Source: Frigoribacterium sp. PhB160 (GTDB lineage: Bacteria > Actinomycetota > Actinomycetes > Actinomycetales > Microbacteriaceae). Taken from it: 64,000 bases of DNA. The stretch covers positions 434,001 to 498,000 of the forward strand of contig NZ_RKIE01000002.1 in assembly GCF_003751785.1 (NCBI RefSeq). Reading direction: 5' to 3'. The position numbers and the translations under genes are program-made. The notes beneath the pieces are model-generated. The model saw only the letters and a program-made list of their open reading frames with translations, had not been told where the DNA came from and made no database searches. Below are positions 7,475 through 16,509 of this stretch, one piece after another; the first letter of the stretch is position 1, and every line of letters begins with the position of its first letter.

Positions 7475-8557
7475 CTAGCTCGTCACGGCCGCCCGGAGCG
7501 GGGCCGTCGCGAACTCGCGCATGCCCTCCTCGAAGCTCATGCTCGGCTCCCAGCGCAGCTCGGTGCGGAGCCGCTCCGACGAGGCGGTGACGTGGCGCAC
7601 GTCGCCGGCGCGGTACTCGCCGGTGACGACGGGCTCGGGTCCGCCGGCCTCGCGGGCCAGCGCCTCCGCCATCTCGCCGATGGTGTGCACCGTGCCGCTG
7701 CCGACGTTGAAGGCGCGGGACGTGTCGGGCGGCTGCTCCGCCGTCCAGTCGAGGGCGGCGAGGTTGGCCGCGGCCACGTCGCGCACGTGCACGAAGTCGC
7801 GGCGCTGGGCGCCGTCCTCGTAGACGCGGGGGGCCTCGCCGCGCTGCAGCGCCGAGCGGAACAGCGAGGCGACGCCGGCGTAGGGCGTGTTCTGCGGCAT
7901 GCCCGGCCCGTAGACGTTGTGGTAGCGGAGCGCCGCCGCCCGGCCGCCCGTGCTGCGCGCCCACGACGTCGCGAGATGCTCCTGCGTCAGCTTGGTGATG
8001 GCGTAGACGTTGCGCGGGTCGAGGGGCGCCTCCTCCGAGATGAGCTGCGGCTCGAGCAGCTCGCCGGCGGCGTCGCGAGGGTCGAAGACGCCCGCGTCGA
8101 GGTCGGCGATGCGGCGCGGTGCGGGCCGCTCGGTCTCGCCGGTGCTCGTGCGGTAGCTGCCCTCGCCGTAGACGACCATCGACGAGGCGACGACGAGTCG
8201 GTCGACGCCGGCGCGGTCCATCGCGGCGAGCAGCACGGCCGTGCCGTGCTCGTTGCTGTCGACGTAGTCGGGGGCGTCCTGGAAGTCGACGCCGAGGCCG
8301 ACCTTCGCCGCCTGGTGGCAGACCGCGTCGACCCCGGCGAGTGCCGCGTCGACGACGGCGGCGTCGCGGACGTCGCCCCGGACGAAGTCGACCCGGGGGT
8401 CGACGTCGGGCTCTCCGCCGTGCACGTCGGCGCGCAGAGAGTCGAGCACCCGCACCCGCCAGCCGGCCTCGAGGGCGCCGGCCACGATGGCCGAGCCGAT
8501 GAACCCGGCGCCGCCCGTGACGAGCAGCAGCCCGCGGTCGCCCGTCCCGCCGCTCAT
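7475..8557 (-). CDS. NAD-dependent sugar epimerase/dehydratase (extended SDR)
   Basis: A 360-residue extended short-chain dehydrogenase. The NAD-binding motif VTGGAGFIGSAIV is at about residues 12-25, the SSMVVYGEG serine segment near 130, and the catalytic YxxxK as YAITK near 205; RDFVHVRDVAAANLAAL and FNVGSGTVHTIGEM are the C-terminal substrate-side motifs. Family knowledge points to NDP-sugar 4-epimerase or reductase activity; the sugar is unknown. The ATG overlaps the mtnP stop by 4 nt, so it is read through from the mtnP promoter. It lies directly upstream of the GT2 operon and may supply its nucleotide sugar. Confidence 0.88.
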   Translation of the reverse strand: MSGGTGDRGLLLVTGGAGFIGSAIVAGALEAGWRVRVLDSLRADVHGGEPDVDPRVDFVRGDVRDAAVVDAALAGVDAVCHQAAKVGLGVDFQDAPDYVDSNEHGTAVLLAAMDRAGVDRLVVASSMVVYGEGSYRTSTGETERPAPRRIADLDAGVFDPRDAAGELLEPQLISEEAPLDPRNVYAITKLTQEHLATSWARSTGGRAAALRYHNVYGPGMPQNTPYAGVASLFRSALQRGEAPRVYEDGAQRRDFVHVRDVAAANLAALDWTAEQPPDTSRAFNVGSGTVHTIGEMAEALAREAGGPEPVVTGEYRAGDVRHVTASSERLRTELRWEPSMSFEEGMREFATAPLRAAVTS

Positions 8558-9459
8558 GCGCCCACCCCGCGCACCGGCCGCGCCAGCACCTCGGCGACGG
8601 CCGCGGCCGGGATCAGCTCGCGCGGCTCGTAGTCGTGGGGCAGCCCGGCGACGATCGACTCGATGGCCGCGACGATGCGGGGCTGGGCCGCGGCGAGGCG
8701 CTCCATGACGAGCTGGTGGCTGACCGCGTCGTCGTCGGTGCCCTCCTCCGGCGAGATGCCCGCGTCGCTGTCGGTGACGAACGAGATGTTGACGGCGCCC
8801 ATGCCGAGCTCGAGGGTGAGCGGCACCTCCGGGTACATCGTCATGTTGATCGTGTGCGCCCCAGCGGCGCGGAACCAGAGCGACTCGGCGCGGGTCGAGA
8901 ACCGCGGCCCCTGGATCACGACGCACGTGCCGGTCGGCGCGAAGGGCTCGCCCTGCGCCTCGAGCGCGGCGACCGCCGCCGCGCGCAGCGTCGGGTCGAA
9001 CGGGTCGGCGGCGACGAGGTGCTGCACCGAGCCCGGCTCGTCGTAGAAGGTGTCGACGCGGCCCCAGGTGCGGTCGATGAACTGGTCGGTGACGACCATC
9101 GTGCCCGGCGGGTACTCCGGGCTGACGCCGCCGACGGCCGACGACGAGACGACGGCCCTCGCGCCCAGCGACGCGAGCGCCCAGACGTTCGCGCGGAAGT
9201 CGATGCGGTGCGGCGGCACCGAGTGGCCCTTGCCGTGCCGGGTGAGGAACGCGACGGTCTTGCCGCCCATCTCGCCGACGGTCACCTCGCTCGAGGTGGG
9301 GCCGTAAGGCGTCTCGACGACGTGGCTCGTCGCCGTGCCCGGGGCGAAGAGCGAGTAGAGGCCCGAGCCGCCGATGACGGCGACGTCGACGCGGGGCAGG
9401 CCCCCGTCGACGGGGGCGGAGGACGAGGAGGCGCGCTGCGGGAGATCGGTGTCGGTCAC
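8554..9459 (-). CDS. mtnP: S-methyl-5'-thioadenosine phosphorylase
   Basis: A 301-residue purine-nucleoside-phosphorylase-fold enzyme that cleaves methylthioadenosine (a polyamine/SAM by-product) to adenine and methylthioribose 1-phosphate in methionine salvage. Family motifs: VIGGSGLYSLF, FLTRHGKGHSVPPHRI, VVSSSAVGGVSPEY, GPRFSTRAES and NMTMYPEVPLTLELG, then VTDSDAGI. A methylthioinosine-type substrate cannot be excluded. The GTG at 9459 follows a TAGCGT -10 box by 7 nt. The gene is divergent from moeA and the two -10 boxes overlap. Confidence 0.9.
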   Translation of the reverse strand: MTDTDLPQRASSSSAPVDGGLPRVDVAVIGGSGLYSLFAPGTATSHVVETPYGPTSSEVTVGEMGGKTVAFLTRHGKGHSVPPHRIDFRANVWALASLGARAVVSSSAVGGVSPEYPPGTMVVTDQFIDRTWGRVDTFYDEPGSVQHLVAADPFDPTLRAAAVAALEAQGEPFAPTGTCVVIQGPRFSTRAESLWFRAAGAHTINMTMYPEVPLTLELGMGAVNISFVTDSDAGISPEEGTDDDAVSHQLVMERLAAAQPRIVAAIESIVAGLPHDYEPRELIPAAAVAEVLARPVRGVGA

Positions 9460-9465
9460 CCTGGG

Positions 9466-9472
9466 TACGCTA
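9466..9472. promoter_or_regulatory. Overlapping divergent -10 boxes for moeA (+) and mtnP (-)
   Basis: The heptamer TACGCTA reads as TACGCT on the plus strand (9466-9471) and TAGCGT on the minus strand (9472-9467). The minus box is 7 nt before the mtnP GTG; the plus box is about 26 nt before the moeA GTG. Both promoters would share the same melting bases. Confidence 0.5.
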
Positions 9473-9497
9473 CTGGCGACCGCAGTGAGAGGGATCC

Positions 9498-10748
9498 GTG
9501 CGCACCATCGAGCAGCACCAGGCCGACGTCCGAGCCCTCGTCGAGGCAGCGCTCCGCTCCCGTCCCGCGGAGTCGCTCGTCGTCGACCCGGCCCGCCTCG
9601 TCGCCGAGCCGGACCACTACCGGCGCCGGGTGCTCGCCGCCGACCTCGTCGCCCCGATCGACCTGCCGCCGTTCGCCAACTCGCAGATGGACGGCTACGC
9701 GCTCACCGCCGCCGACGCCGCGGGCGAGGGCGACCTCGACCTCCGGGTCGTCGGGCGCATCCCCGCCGGGCGCACCGGGCCCGAGCTCCTGCCGGGCACG
9801 GCGGCCCCGATCATGACGGGCGCCGCGGTGCCCGAGGGCGCGTCCGTCGTCGTGCCGATCGAGCGGGCGACCCCGCCCGCCTTCCCCGCCGAGTCGGCCG
9901 AGGCCCGCGTCACCGTGGCCGGGCCCGTCGAGCCCGGCACCTACGTCCGCCCGGCCGGCAGCGACGTCGCCGCCGGCAGCACCTTGTTCACGGCCGGCAC
10001 GGTGCTCACCCCCGCGCGGTGGGGCGTGGCGGCGGCGTCCGGCATCGCGAGCGTCGACGTGGTCCGTCGCCCGCGCCTCCTGCTCGTGTCGACGGGGGAG
10101 GAGCTCGCGGCCCCGGGCAGCGAGCTCGCGCCGGGCCTGATCCACGACGCCAACGGGGCGAGCCTCGCGGCGGCCCTCGTCGACGTCGGCGTCGAGGTCG
10201 TCGTCGAGCGGGTGTCGGACGACGCGGCCGCCCTGCTCGCCGTCGTCGCACGCCACGCGGCCGACGTCGACCTCGTCGTCACCACCGGCGGCGTCAGCGC
10301 GGGCGCGTACGAGGTCGTGCGCGACGCCTTCGAGGACGCCGGGGTCACGTTCGGGTCGGTGGCGATGCAGCCGGGCGGTCCGCAGGGCTGGGGCACGGTC
10401 GGCGTGCACGGTCGGTCGCTCGCCGCCGTCTGCTTCCCGGGCAACCCGGTCAGCGCGCTCGTGTCGTTCGAGGTCTTCCTGCGGCCCGTGCTGCAGGCGT
10501 TCACGGGCGTCGGCGGTGCCCGTCGCGAGCGGACGGCGCCCATGGGCGAGTCCGCCGACTCGCCGGTCGGCAAGCACCAGCTGCGCCGGGGCAGGCTCGA
10601 CGTCGACGGCCGGGTCGTGCTCGTCGGCGGGCCGAGCTCGCACCTGCTCGCGGCGCACGCCGCGGCGACGGTGCTCGTCCACGTGCCGGTCGGCGTCGAC
10701 CGCCTCGACGAGGGCGACCAGGTCGTAGTGTGGGCGCTCGATGAGTGA
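9498..10748 (+). CDS. moeA: Molybdopterin molybdotransferase MoeA
   Basis: A 416-residue cytoplasmic enzyme that inserts molybdate into adenylylated molybdopterin, the last step of Mo-cofactor synthesis. Motifs: LPPFANSQMDGYAL near the start, PIMTGAAVPEGA, the MPT-binding VTTGGVSAGAYEVV at about residues 257-270, and CFPGNPVSALVSFEVF at about 314-330. Length is normal (about 400). The GTG start has a purine-rich ribosome site GAGAGGGA 3 nt upstream. First gene of the operon moeA-moaC-mogA-moaE, overlapping moaC by 8 nt. Confidence 0.95.
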   Translation: MRTIEQHQADVRALVEAALRSRPAESLVVDPARLVAEPDHYRRRVLAADLVAPIDLPPFANSQMDGYALTAADAAGEGDLDLRVVGRIPAGRTGPELLPGTAAPIMTGAAVPEGASVVVPIERATPPAFPAESAEARVTVAGPVEPGTYVRPAGSDVAAGSTLFTAGTVLTPARWGVAAASGIASVDVVRRPRLLLVSTGEELAAPGSELAPGLIHDANGASLAAALVDVGVEVVVERVSDDAAALLAVVARHAADVDLVVTTGGVSAGAYEVVRDAFEDAGVTFGSVAMQPGGPQGWGTVGVHGRSLAAVCFPGNPVSALVSFEVFLRPVLQAFTGVGGARRERTAPMGESADSPVGKHQLRRGRLDVDGRVVLVGGPSSHLLAAHAAATVLVHVPVGVDRLDEGDQVVVWALDE

Positions 10749-11232
10749 CACGAGCCCCGCGGCCCCGGAGGGCCTCACCCACGTCCGCGCCGACGGCTCC
10801 GCCCACATGGTCGACGTCACCGGCAAGGCGGAGACGAGCCGCGAGGCGGCTGCCCAGGCGGTCGTCACCACCCGCCCCGACGTCGTGGCCCGGCTCGCCG
10901 ACGGCACCCTGCCGAAGGGCGAGGCGCTCGGCACGGCCCGCATCGCCGGCATCATGGCGGCGAAGCAGACCCCGGCCCTCATCCCGCTCTGCCACCCGCT
11001 GCCGCTCGGCGCGATCACCGTCGACTTCGAGGTCGCCGAGTCGTCGGTGACCATCGTCGCCCGCGTCGCCACCCGCGGGGCGACCGGCGTCGAGATGGAG
11101 GCGCTGACCGCGGCCACCGTCGCGGCCCTCACCCTGTTCGACATGATCAAGGCCGTCGACCACCTCGCCGTCATCGGCGACGTCAAGGTGCTCGAGAAGA
11201 GCGGCGGCAAGAGCGGGGCCTGGTCGCGATGA
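10741..11232 (+). CDS. moaC: Cyclic pyranopterin monophosphate synthase MoaC
   Basis: A 163-residue enzyme converting the 3',8-cyclo-GTP intermediate made by MoaA into cyclic pyranopterin monophosphate. The family signatures are intact: HMVDVTGKAETSREA, TPALIPLCHPLPLGAI, GVEMEALTAATVAAL and FDMIKAVDHLAVI. The ATG lies inside the end of moeA (8-nt overlap) and its stop overlaps the mogA start (ATGA). MoaA is not in the window. Confidence 0.96.
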   Translation: MSDTSPAAPEGLTHVRADGSAHMVDVTGKAETSREAAAQAVVTTRPDVVARLADGTLPKGEALGTARIAGIMAAKQTPALIPLCHPLPLGAITVDFEVAESSVTIVARVATRGATGVEMEALTAATVAALTLFDMIKAVDHLAVIGDVKVLEKSGGKSGAWSR

Positions 11233-11720
11233 GCGACCCGCAGCGCCGCCGCACGGCCGTCGTGGTCGTCGCCTCGACCCGGGCCGCGGCCGGTCGCGCC
11301 GACGACCTCACCGGGCCGGTCCTCCACGACTGGTTCGCGGCCCGCGGCTGGCAGGTCGACCCGCCCGTCGTCGTCCCCGACGGCGACCCGGTGGGAGCGG
11401 CGCTCGCCGCGGCCGTGGCCGCCGGCGTCGACGTGGTCGTCACGACCGGCGGCACCGGCCTCACCCCGACCGACCTCACGCCCGAGCAGACGCGGCCGCT
11501 GCTCGACCGCGAGATCCCCGGCATCGCCGAGGAGCTGCGTCGTCGCGGCACCGCCGCCACCCCGACCGCCGTCCTGTCGCGCGGCCTCGCGGGCGTCGCC
11601 GGCCGCACCGTCGTGGTCAACCTGCCCGGGTCCCGCGGGGGAGTCCGCGACGGGCTCGACGTCCTCGACCCGCTCCTCGACCACCTCGTCGACCAGATCG
11701 CCGGAGGCGCGCATGACTGA
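11229..11720 (+). CDS. mogA: Molybdopterin adenylyltransferase (MogA/MoaB family)
   Basis: A 163-residue protein of the MoaB/Mog fold that adenylylates molybdopterin for MoeA. Visible motifs: VVVASTRAAAGRADD, VVTTGGTGLTPTDLTPE (MPT-binding loop with the conserved TTGGTG) and VVNLPGSRGGVRDGL. Start ATG overlaps the moaC stop, and its end overlaps the moaE start by 8 nt. MogA and MoaB are hard to separate by sequence alone; in actinobacteria this position is usually filled by the adenylyltransferase. Confidence 0.92.
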   Translation: MSDPQRRRTAVVVVASTRAAAGRADDLTGPVLHDWFAARGWQVDPPVVVPDGDPVGAALAAAVAAGVDVVVTTGGTGLTPTDLTPEQTRPLLDREIPGIAEELRRRGTAATPTAVLSRGLAGVAGRTVVVNLPGSRGGVRDGLDVLDPLLDHLVDQIAGGAHD

Positions 11721-12264
11721 CCCCGTCGCCCACGACCCCGTCGCCCACGACCCCGAGGCGCACGACCCCGGGGCGCCCGACCCCGCCGCCGCGGCCCTCG
11801 AGGCGTCGCCCGACGCGGTCCCGCCGGCGGACGGCCCGAGCGGACGCGTGCTGCTCGCCGAGGTGGTCTCGACGGCCCTCTCGGCGACCGAGTGCTCGGT
11901 GATCGTCGCGAGCCGCGCCTCCGGGGCGGTCGTGACCTTCGAGGGCGTCGTGCGCGACCACGACGACGGGCGCGGCGTGACGGCCCTGCACTACGAGCGG
12001 CACCCCTCGGCCGGCGACGTCATGCGCGAGGTCGCCGAGCAGATCGCGTCCGAGCACCCGGCGGTGCTCGTCGCCGTGCAGCACCGGGTCGGCGACCTCG
12101 GCATCGGCGACGTCGCCCTCGCCTGCGCGGTCTCGTCCGCCCACCGCGCCGAGGCCTTCGCGGCCTGCTCGGCGCTCGTCGACCTCGTCAAGGAGCGCCT
12201 GCCGATCTGGAAGCGGCAGGAGTTCACCGACGGCACCGACGAGTGGGTCGCCTCGCTCGGCTGA
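11713..12264 (+). CDS. moaE: Molybdopterin synthase catalytic subunit MoaE, with HDP-repeat N-terminal extension
   Basis: A 183-residue subunit that, with thiocarboxylated MoaD, makes the dithiolene of molybdopterin. The core is intact: VVTFEGVVRDHDDGRGV, LHYERHPSAGDVM, HRVGDLGIGDVAL, VSSAHRAEAFAAC and KERLPIWKRQEF. The first about 45 residues are unusual for the family, with short repeats of the type VAHDP/EAHDP/APDP, encoded by a near-perfect direct DNA repeat around 11720-11790. The true start could lie downstream if the extension is not translated, but the ATG overlaps mogA as in the rest of the operon. Confidence 0.93.
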   Translation: MTDPVAHDPVAHDPEAHDPGAPDPAAAALEASPDAVPPADGPSGRVLLAEVVSTALSATECSVIVASRASGAVVTFEGVVRDHDDGRGVTALHYERHPSAGDVMREVAEQIASEHPAVLVAVQHRVGDLGIGDVALACAVSSAHRAEAFAACSALVDLVKERLPIWKRQEFTDGTDEWVASLG

Positions 12265-12318
12265 CGCCCGTCGCCGGAGCCGAGGGAACCCGCGACCGAG
12301 GCCCACCCGTGCGTCGCC

Positions 12319-12324
12319 TACGCT
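12319..12324 (+). promoter_or_regulatory. -10 box of the ABC-F gene
   Basis: TACGCT ends 6 nt before the GTG at 12331, giving a predicted leaderless mRNA and supporting this GTG as the true start. Confidence 0.45.
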
Positions 12325-12330
12325 CGTCGG

Positions 12331-14145
<1,815 letters not shown>

Positions 14146-14185
14146 CGGCGGCCCTCAGCGGCCACCCGCCGCCGCCGCGGTGCGC

Positions 14186-14707
14186 TCAGCCGCCGAGCGT
14201 GAGGCTCAGCGTGCGCAGCAGCGACGCGAGGCGGCGCCGGTCGTCGTCGTCGAGGTCGCCGAGCAGCTCGCGCTCGGCGCCGACCAGGCGCTCGATGGCG
14301 TCGTCGACGACGCGTCCGCCGTCGCGGGTGAGCTGCACGAGCACGCCCCGCCCGTCGTTCGGGTCGGTGCGCCGCTCGACGAGCCCGCGGGCGACGAGGC
14401 GGTCGATGCGGTTCGTCATGGCGCCGCTCGAGACGAGCGTCTGCTGCAGCAGGGCCTTCGGGCTCAGCCGATAGGGCGAGCCCGCCCGACGGAGGGCCGA
14501 GAGGACGTCGAACTCCCACTGCTCGACGTCGCCGGCGACGAACGCGTCGCGGCGGGCGCGCTCGAGGTGCTTGGCGAGCCGGTCGACGCGCGAGAGGACG
14601 TGCAGGGGCGCGAAGTCGAGGTCGGGTCGCTCCCGCGTCCAGGCGTCGACGATGCGATCGACCTCGTCGTGCGGGTCGACCTCGCCGTGGGCGCCGGGAG
14701 CGGACAT
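14186..14707 (-). CDS. MarR family transcriptional regulator
   Basis: A 173-residue winged-helix regulator. The N-terminal helix (LDFAPLHVLSRVDRLAKHLE) is followed by VEQWEFDVLSALRRAG, the recognition region LQQTLVSSGAMTNRIDRLVARGLVERR at about residues 85-115, the wing DPNDGRGVLVQLT, and C-terminal dimerisation helices. The effector and targets are unknown. A CATGAT box ends 6 nt before the ATG at 14707. A 32-bp palindrome sits 74 nt upstream and may be an operator. It converges on the ABC-F gene with a 40-nt gap. Confidence 0.88.
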   Translation of the reverse strand: MSAPGAHGEVDPHDEVDRIVDAWTRERPDLDFAPLHVLSRVDRLAKHLERARRDAFVAGDVEQWEFDVLSALRRAGSPYRLSPKALLQQTLVSSGAMTNRIDRLVARGLVERRTDPNDGRGVLVQLTRDGGRVVDDAIERLVGAERELLGDLDDDDRRRLASLLRTLSLTLGG

Positions 14708-14780
14708 CCCCTCATCATGGCACCGCGCCTCCCGTCGCCCCGGGCCGCGCCCCCACACGACCGAGGGCGGGCATCCGTGC

Positions 14781-14812
14781 TCGAGGGCGGGTCGCCCGCG
14801 ACCCGCCCTCGA
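14781..14812. promoter_or_regulatory. 32-bp near-perfect palindrome between marR-type gene and tRNA-Gln
   Basis: Arms 14781-14795 and 14798-14812 are perfectly complementary (15 bp, TCGAGGGCGGGTCGC) with a 2-nt centre. The sequence CGAGGGCGGG of the left arm also occurs 20 bp upstream (14762-14771). It lies in the divergent gap, 74 nt from the MarR start and 59 nt before the tRNA. Candidate MarR operator or cruciform; function unproven. Confidence 0.5.
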
Positions 14813-14871
14813 CGGCAGGGACGGCTCGCGCCGCGCGCCGTCTGGCAGAATCGACCCGCGCGCGAGCGCGG

Positions 14872-14943
14872 TCCGCCATGGTGTAACGGCAGCACGACAG
14901 CCTTTGGAGCTGTTAGGTCCAGGTTCGAATCCTGGTGGCGGAG
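14872..14943 (+). tRNA. tRNA-Gln (anticodon UUG)
   Basis: A 72-nt cloverleaf: acceptor arms TCCGCCA (14872-14878) and TGGCGGA (14936-14942) pair perfectly, the anticodon loop CTTTGGA gives anticodon TTG, and the T-arm holds GGTTCGAATCC. CCA is not encoded; G follows as discriminator. A CAGAAT box at 14846-14851 is a possible -10 element. Confidence 0.95.
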
Positions 14944-15034
14944 CCCTCGCGGCCCCGTGCGTCGGCCCGGCCTCCGACCCGCCCTCGCCGTGGGAGGATC
15001 GGCTGGTCACGCGCCCGCCTCACCAAGGAGTCCC

Positions 15035-16468
15035 ATGCCCGAACGCAGCCTCGCCGTCGTCGTCCTCGCCGCAGGTCAGGGCACGCGCATGAAGTCGTCG
15101 ACGCCGAAGGTGCTGCACCGCCTCGCGGGCCTGCCGCTGATCCAGCACGTGCTCGAATCGGCCGCCGCCCTCGAGCCCGAGCACCTCGTCGCGGTCGTCC
15201 GGCACGAGCGCGACCTCGTCGTCACGAGCATCGTCGAGACGGCGCCCGGCGCCCTCATCGTCGACCAGGACGACGTGCCCGGCACCGGCCGCGCCGTCGA
15301 GCAGGCCGTCGAGGCCCTCCCCGCCGACTTCGACGGCGACGTCGTCGTCGTCAGCGCCGACGTGCCGTTCCTCGACCACACGACGCTCGGCGCGCTCCTG
15401 CAGCAGCACCGCGAGGAGGCGCTGGCCGCCACGCTGCTCTCCGCCGTCCTCCCCGACGCCACGGGCTACGGTCGCGTGCTCCGGGCCGCGGGCGGCGACG
15501 TCGAGCGCATCGTCGAGCACAAGGACGCCAGCGACGACGAGCGCGCCGTGCGCGAGGTCAACAGCGGCACCTACGCCTTCACCGTCGCCGCGCTGCGCAC
15601 CCACCTGCCCCGCGTCGGCTCGGCCAACGCGCAGAACGAGAAGTACGTCACGGACGTCGTCGGCCTCCTCACGGGCGCCGGCGAGCGGGTCGGCGCCCGT
15701 GCCGTCGAGGAGGCCTGGCGGCTCGAGGGCATCAACGACCGCGTGCAGCTCGCCGTGGCCGCCCGTCGCCTCAACGACCGCATCGTCGAGCACTGGCAGC
15801 GTGAGGGCGTCAGCATCGTCGACCCGCAGACCACCTGGATCGACCGCGACGTGTCGCTCAGCCCCGACGTCGAGCTCCTCCCCGGCACGCAGCTCCGGGG
15901 CGCGACGTACGTCGCGTCCGGCGCCGTCGTCGGGCCCGACACGACGCTCGTCGACACCGAGGTCGGCGAGGGCGCGGTCGTGAAGCGCACCGACGCGACC
16001 CTCGCGGTCATCGGGGCCCGCGCCTCCGTCGGCCCGTTCTCGTACCTGCGACCCGGCACGACCCTCGGCGAGGGCGGCAAGATCGGCACGTTCGTCGAGA
16101 CGAAGAACGTCGAGATCGGCGCGGGCTCGAAGGTGCCGCACCTCAGCTACATCGGCGACACCGAGGTCGGCACCGACTCGAACATCGGGGCCGGCACGAT
16201 CACCGCGAACTACGACGGGGTCCACAAGCACCGCACGACCGTCGGGTCGAACGTGCGCACCGGGTCGCACAACGTCTTCGTCGCCCCCGTTAGGATTGGC
16301 GACGGAGCCTACTCAGGGGCCGGGACCGTCGTGCGGAAGGACGTGCCGGCGGGTGCCCTGGCCCTGAGCATCGCTCCACAGCGCAATGCGAGCGGATGGG
16401 TCGAGGCGAACCGCCCCGGCACCGCGGCTGCCGAGGCCGCGGCTCGTGCCGAACGAACGACCGACTGA
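15035..16468 (+). CDS. glmU: Bifunctional UDP-N-acetylglucosamine pyrophosphorylase / glucosamine-1-phosphate acetyltransferase
   Basis: A 477-residue cytoplasmic enzyme making UDP-GlcNAc for peptidoglycan. The N-terminal uridylyltransferase domain has VVLAAGQGTRMKS (about residues 8-20) and VVVSADVPFLD; the C-terminal left-handed beta-helix acetyltransferase part begins near residue 255 and contains PFSYLRPGT, FVETKNVEIG and GAGTITANYDG. Length is normal. The ATG at 15035 has the ribosome site AAGGAG 7 nt upstream; a longer reading frame upstream runs through the tRNA and was rejected. prs follows after 41 nt, as in other actinobacteria. Confidence 0.97.
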   Translation: MPERSLAVVVLAAGQGTRMKSSTPKVLHRLAGLPLIQHVLESAAALEPEHLVAVVRHERDLVVTSIVETAPGALIVDQDDVPGTGRAVEQAVEALPADFDGDVVVVSADVPFLDHTTLGALLQQHREEALAATLLSAVLPDATGYGRVLRAAGGDVERIVEHKDASDDERAVREVNSGTYAFTVAALRTHLPRVGSANAQNEKYVTDVVGLLTGAGERVGARAVEEAWRLEGINDRVQLAVAARRLNDRIVEHWQREGVSIVDPQTTWIDRDVSLSPDVELLPGTQLRGATYVASGAVVGPDTTLVDTEVGEGAVVKRTDATLAVIGARASVGPFSYLRPGTTLGEGGKIGTFVETKNVEIGAGSKVPHLSYIGDTEVGTDSNIGAGTITANYDGVHKHRTTVGSNVRTGSHNVFVAPVRIGDGAYSGAGTVVRKDVPAGALALSIAPQRNASGWVEANRPGTAAAEAAARAERTTD

Positions 16469-16509
16469 ACCCGGTCGGGTTGGCCCCTCGGGGCCGGAGA
16501 GCGAGTGAC

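Noticed and set aside
1739-8557. Complete O-antigen or exopolysaccharide cluster
   Set aside because: No flippase, polymerase or chain-length regulator is present; only an epimerase, two glycosyltransferase types, a DUF2064 protein and a methyltransferase.
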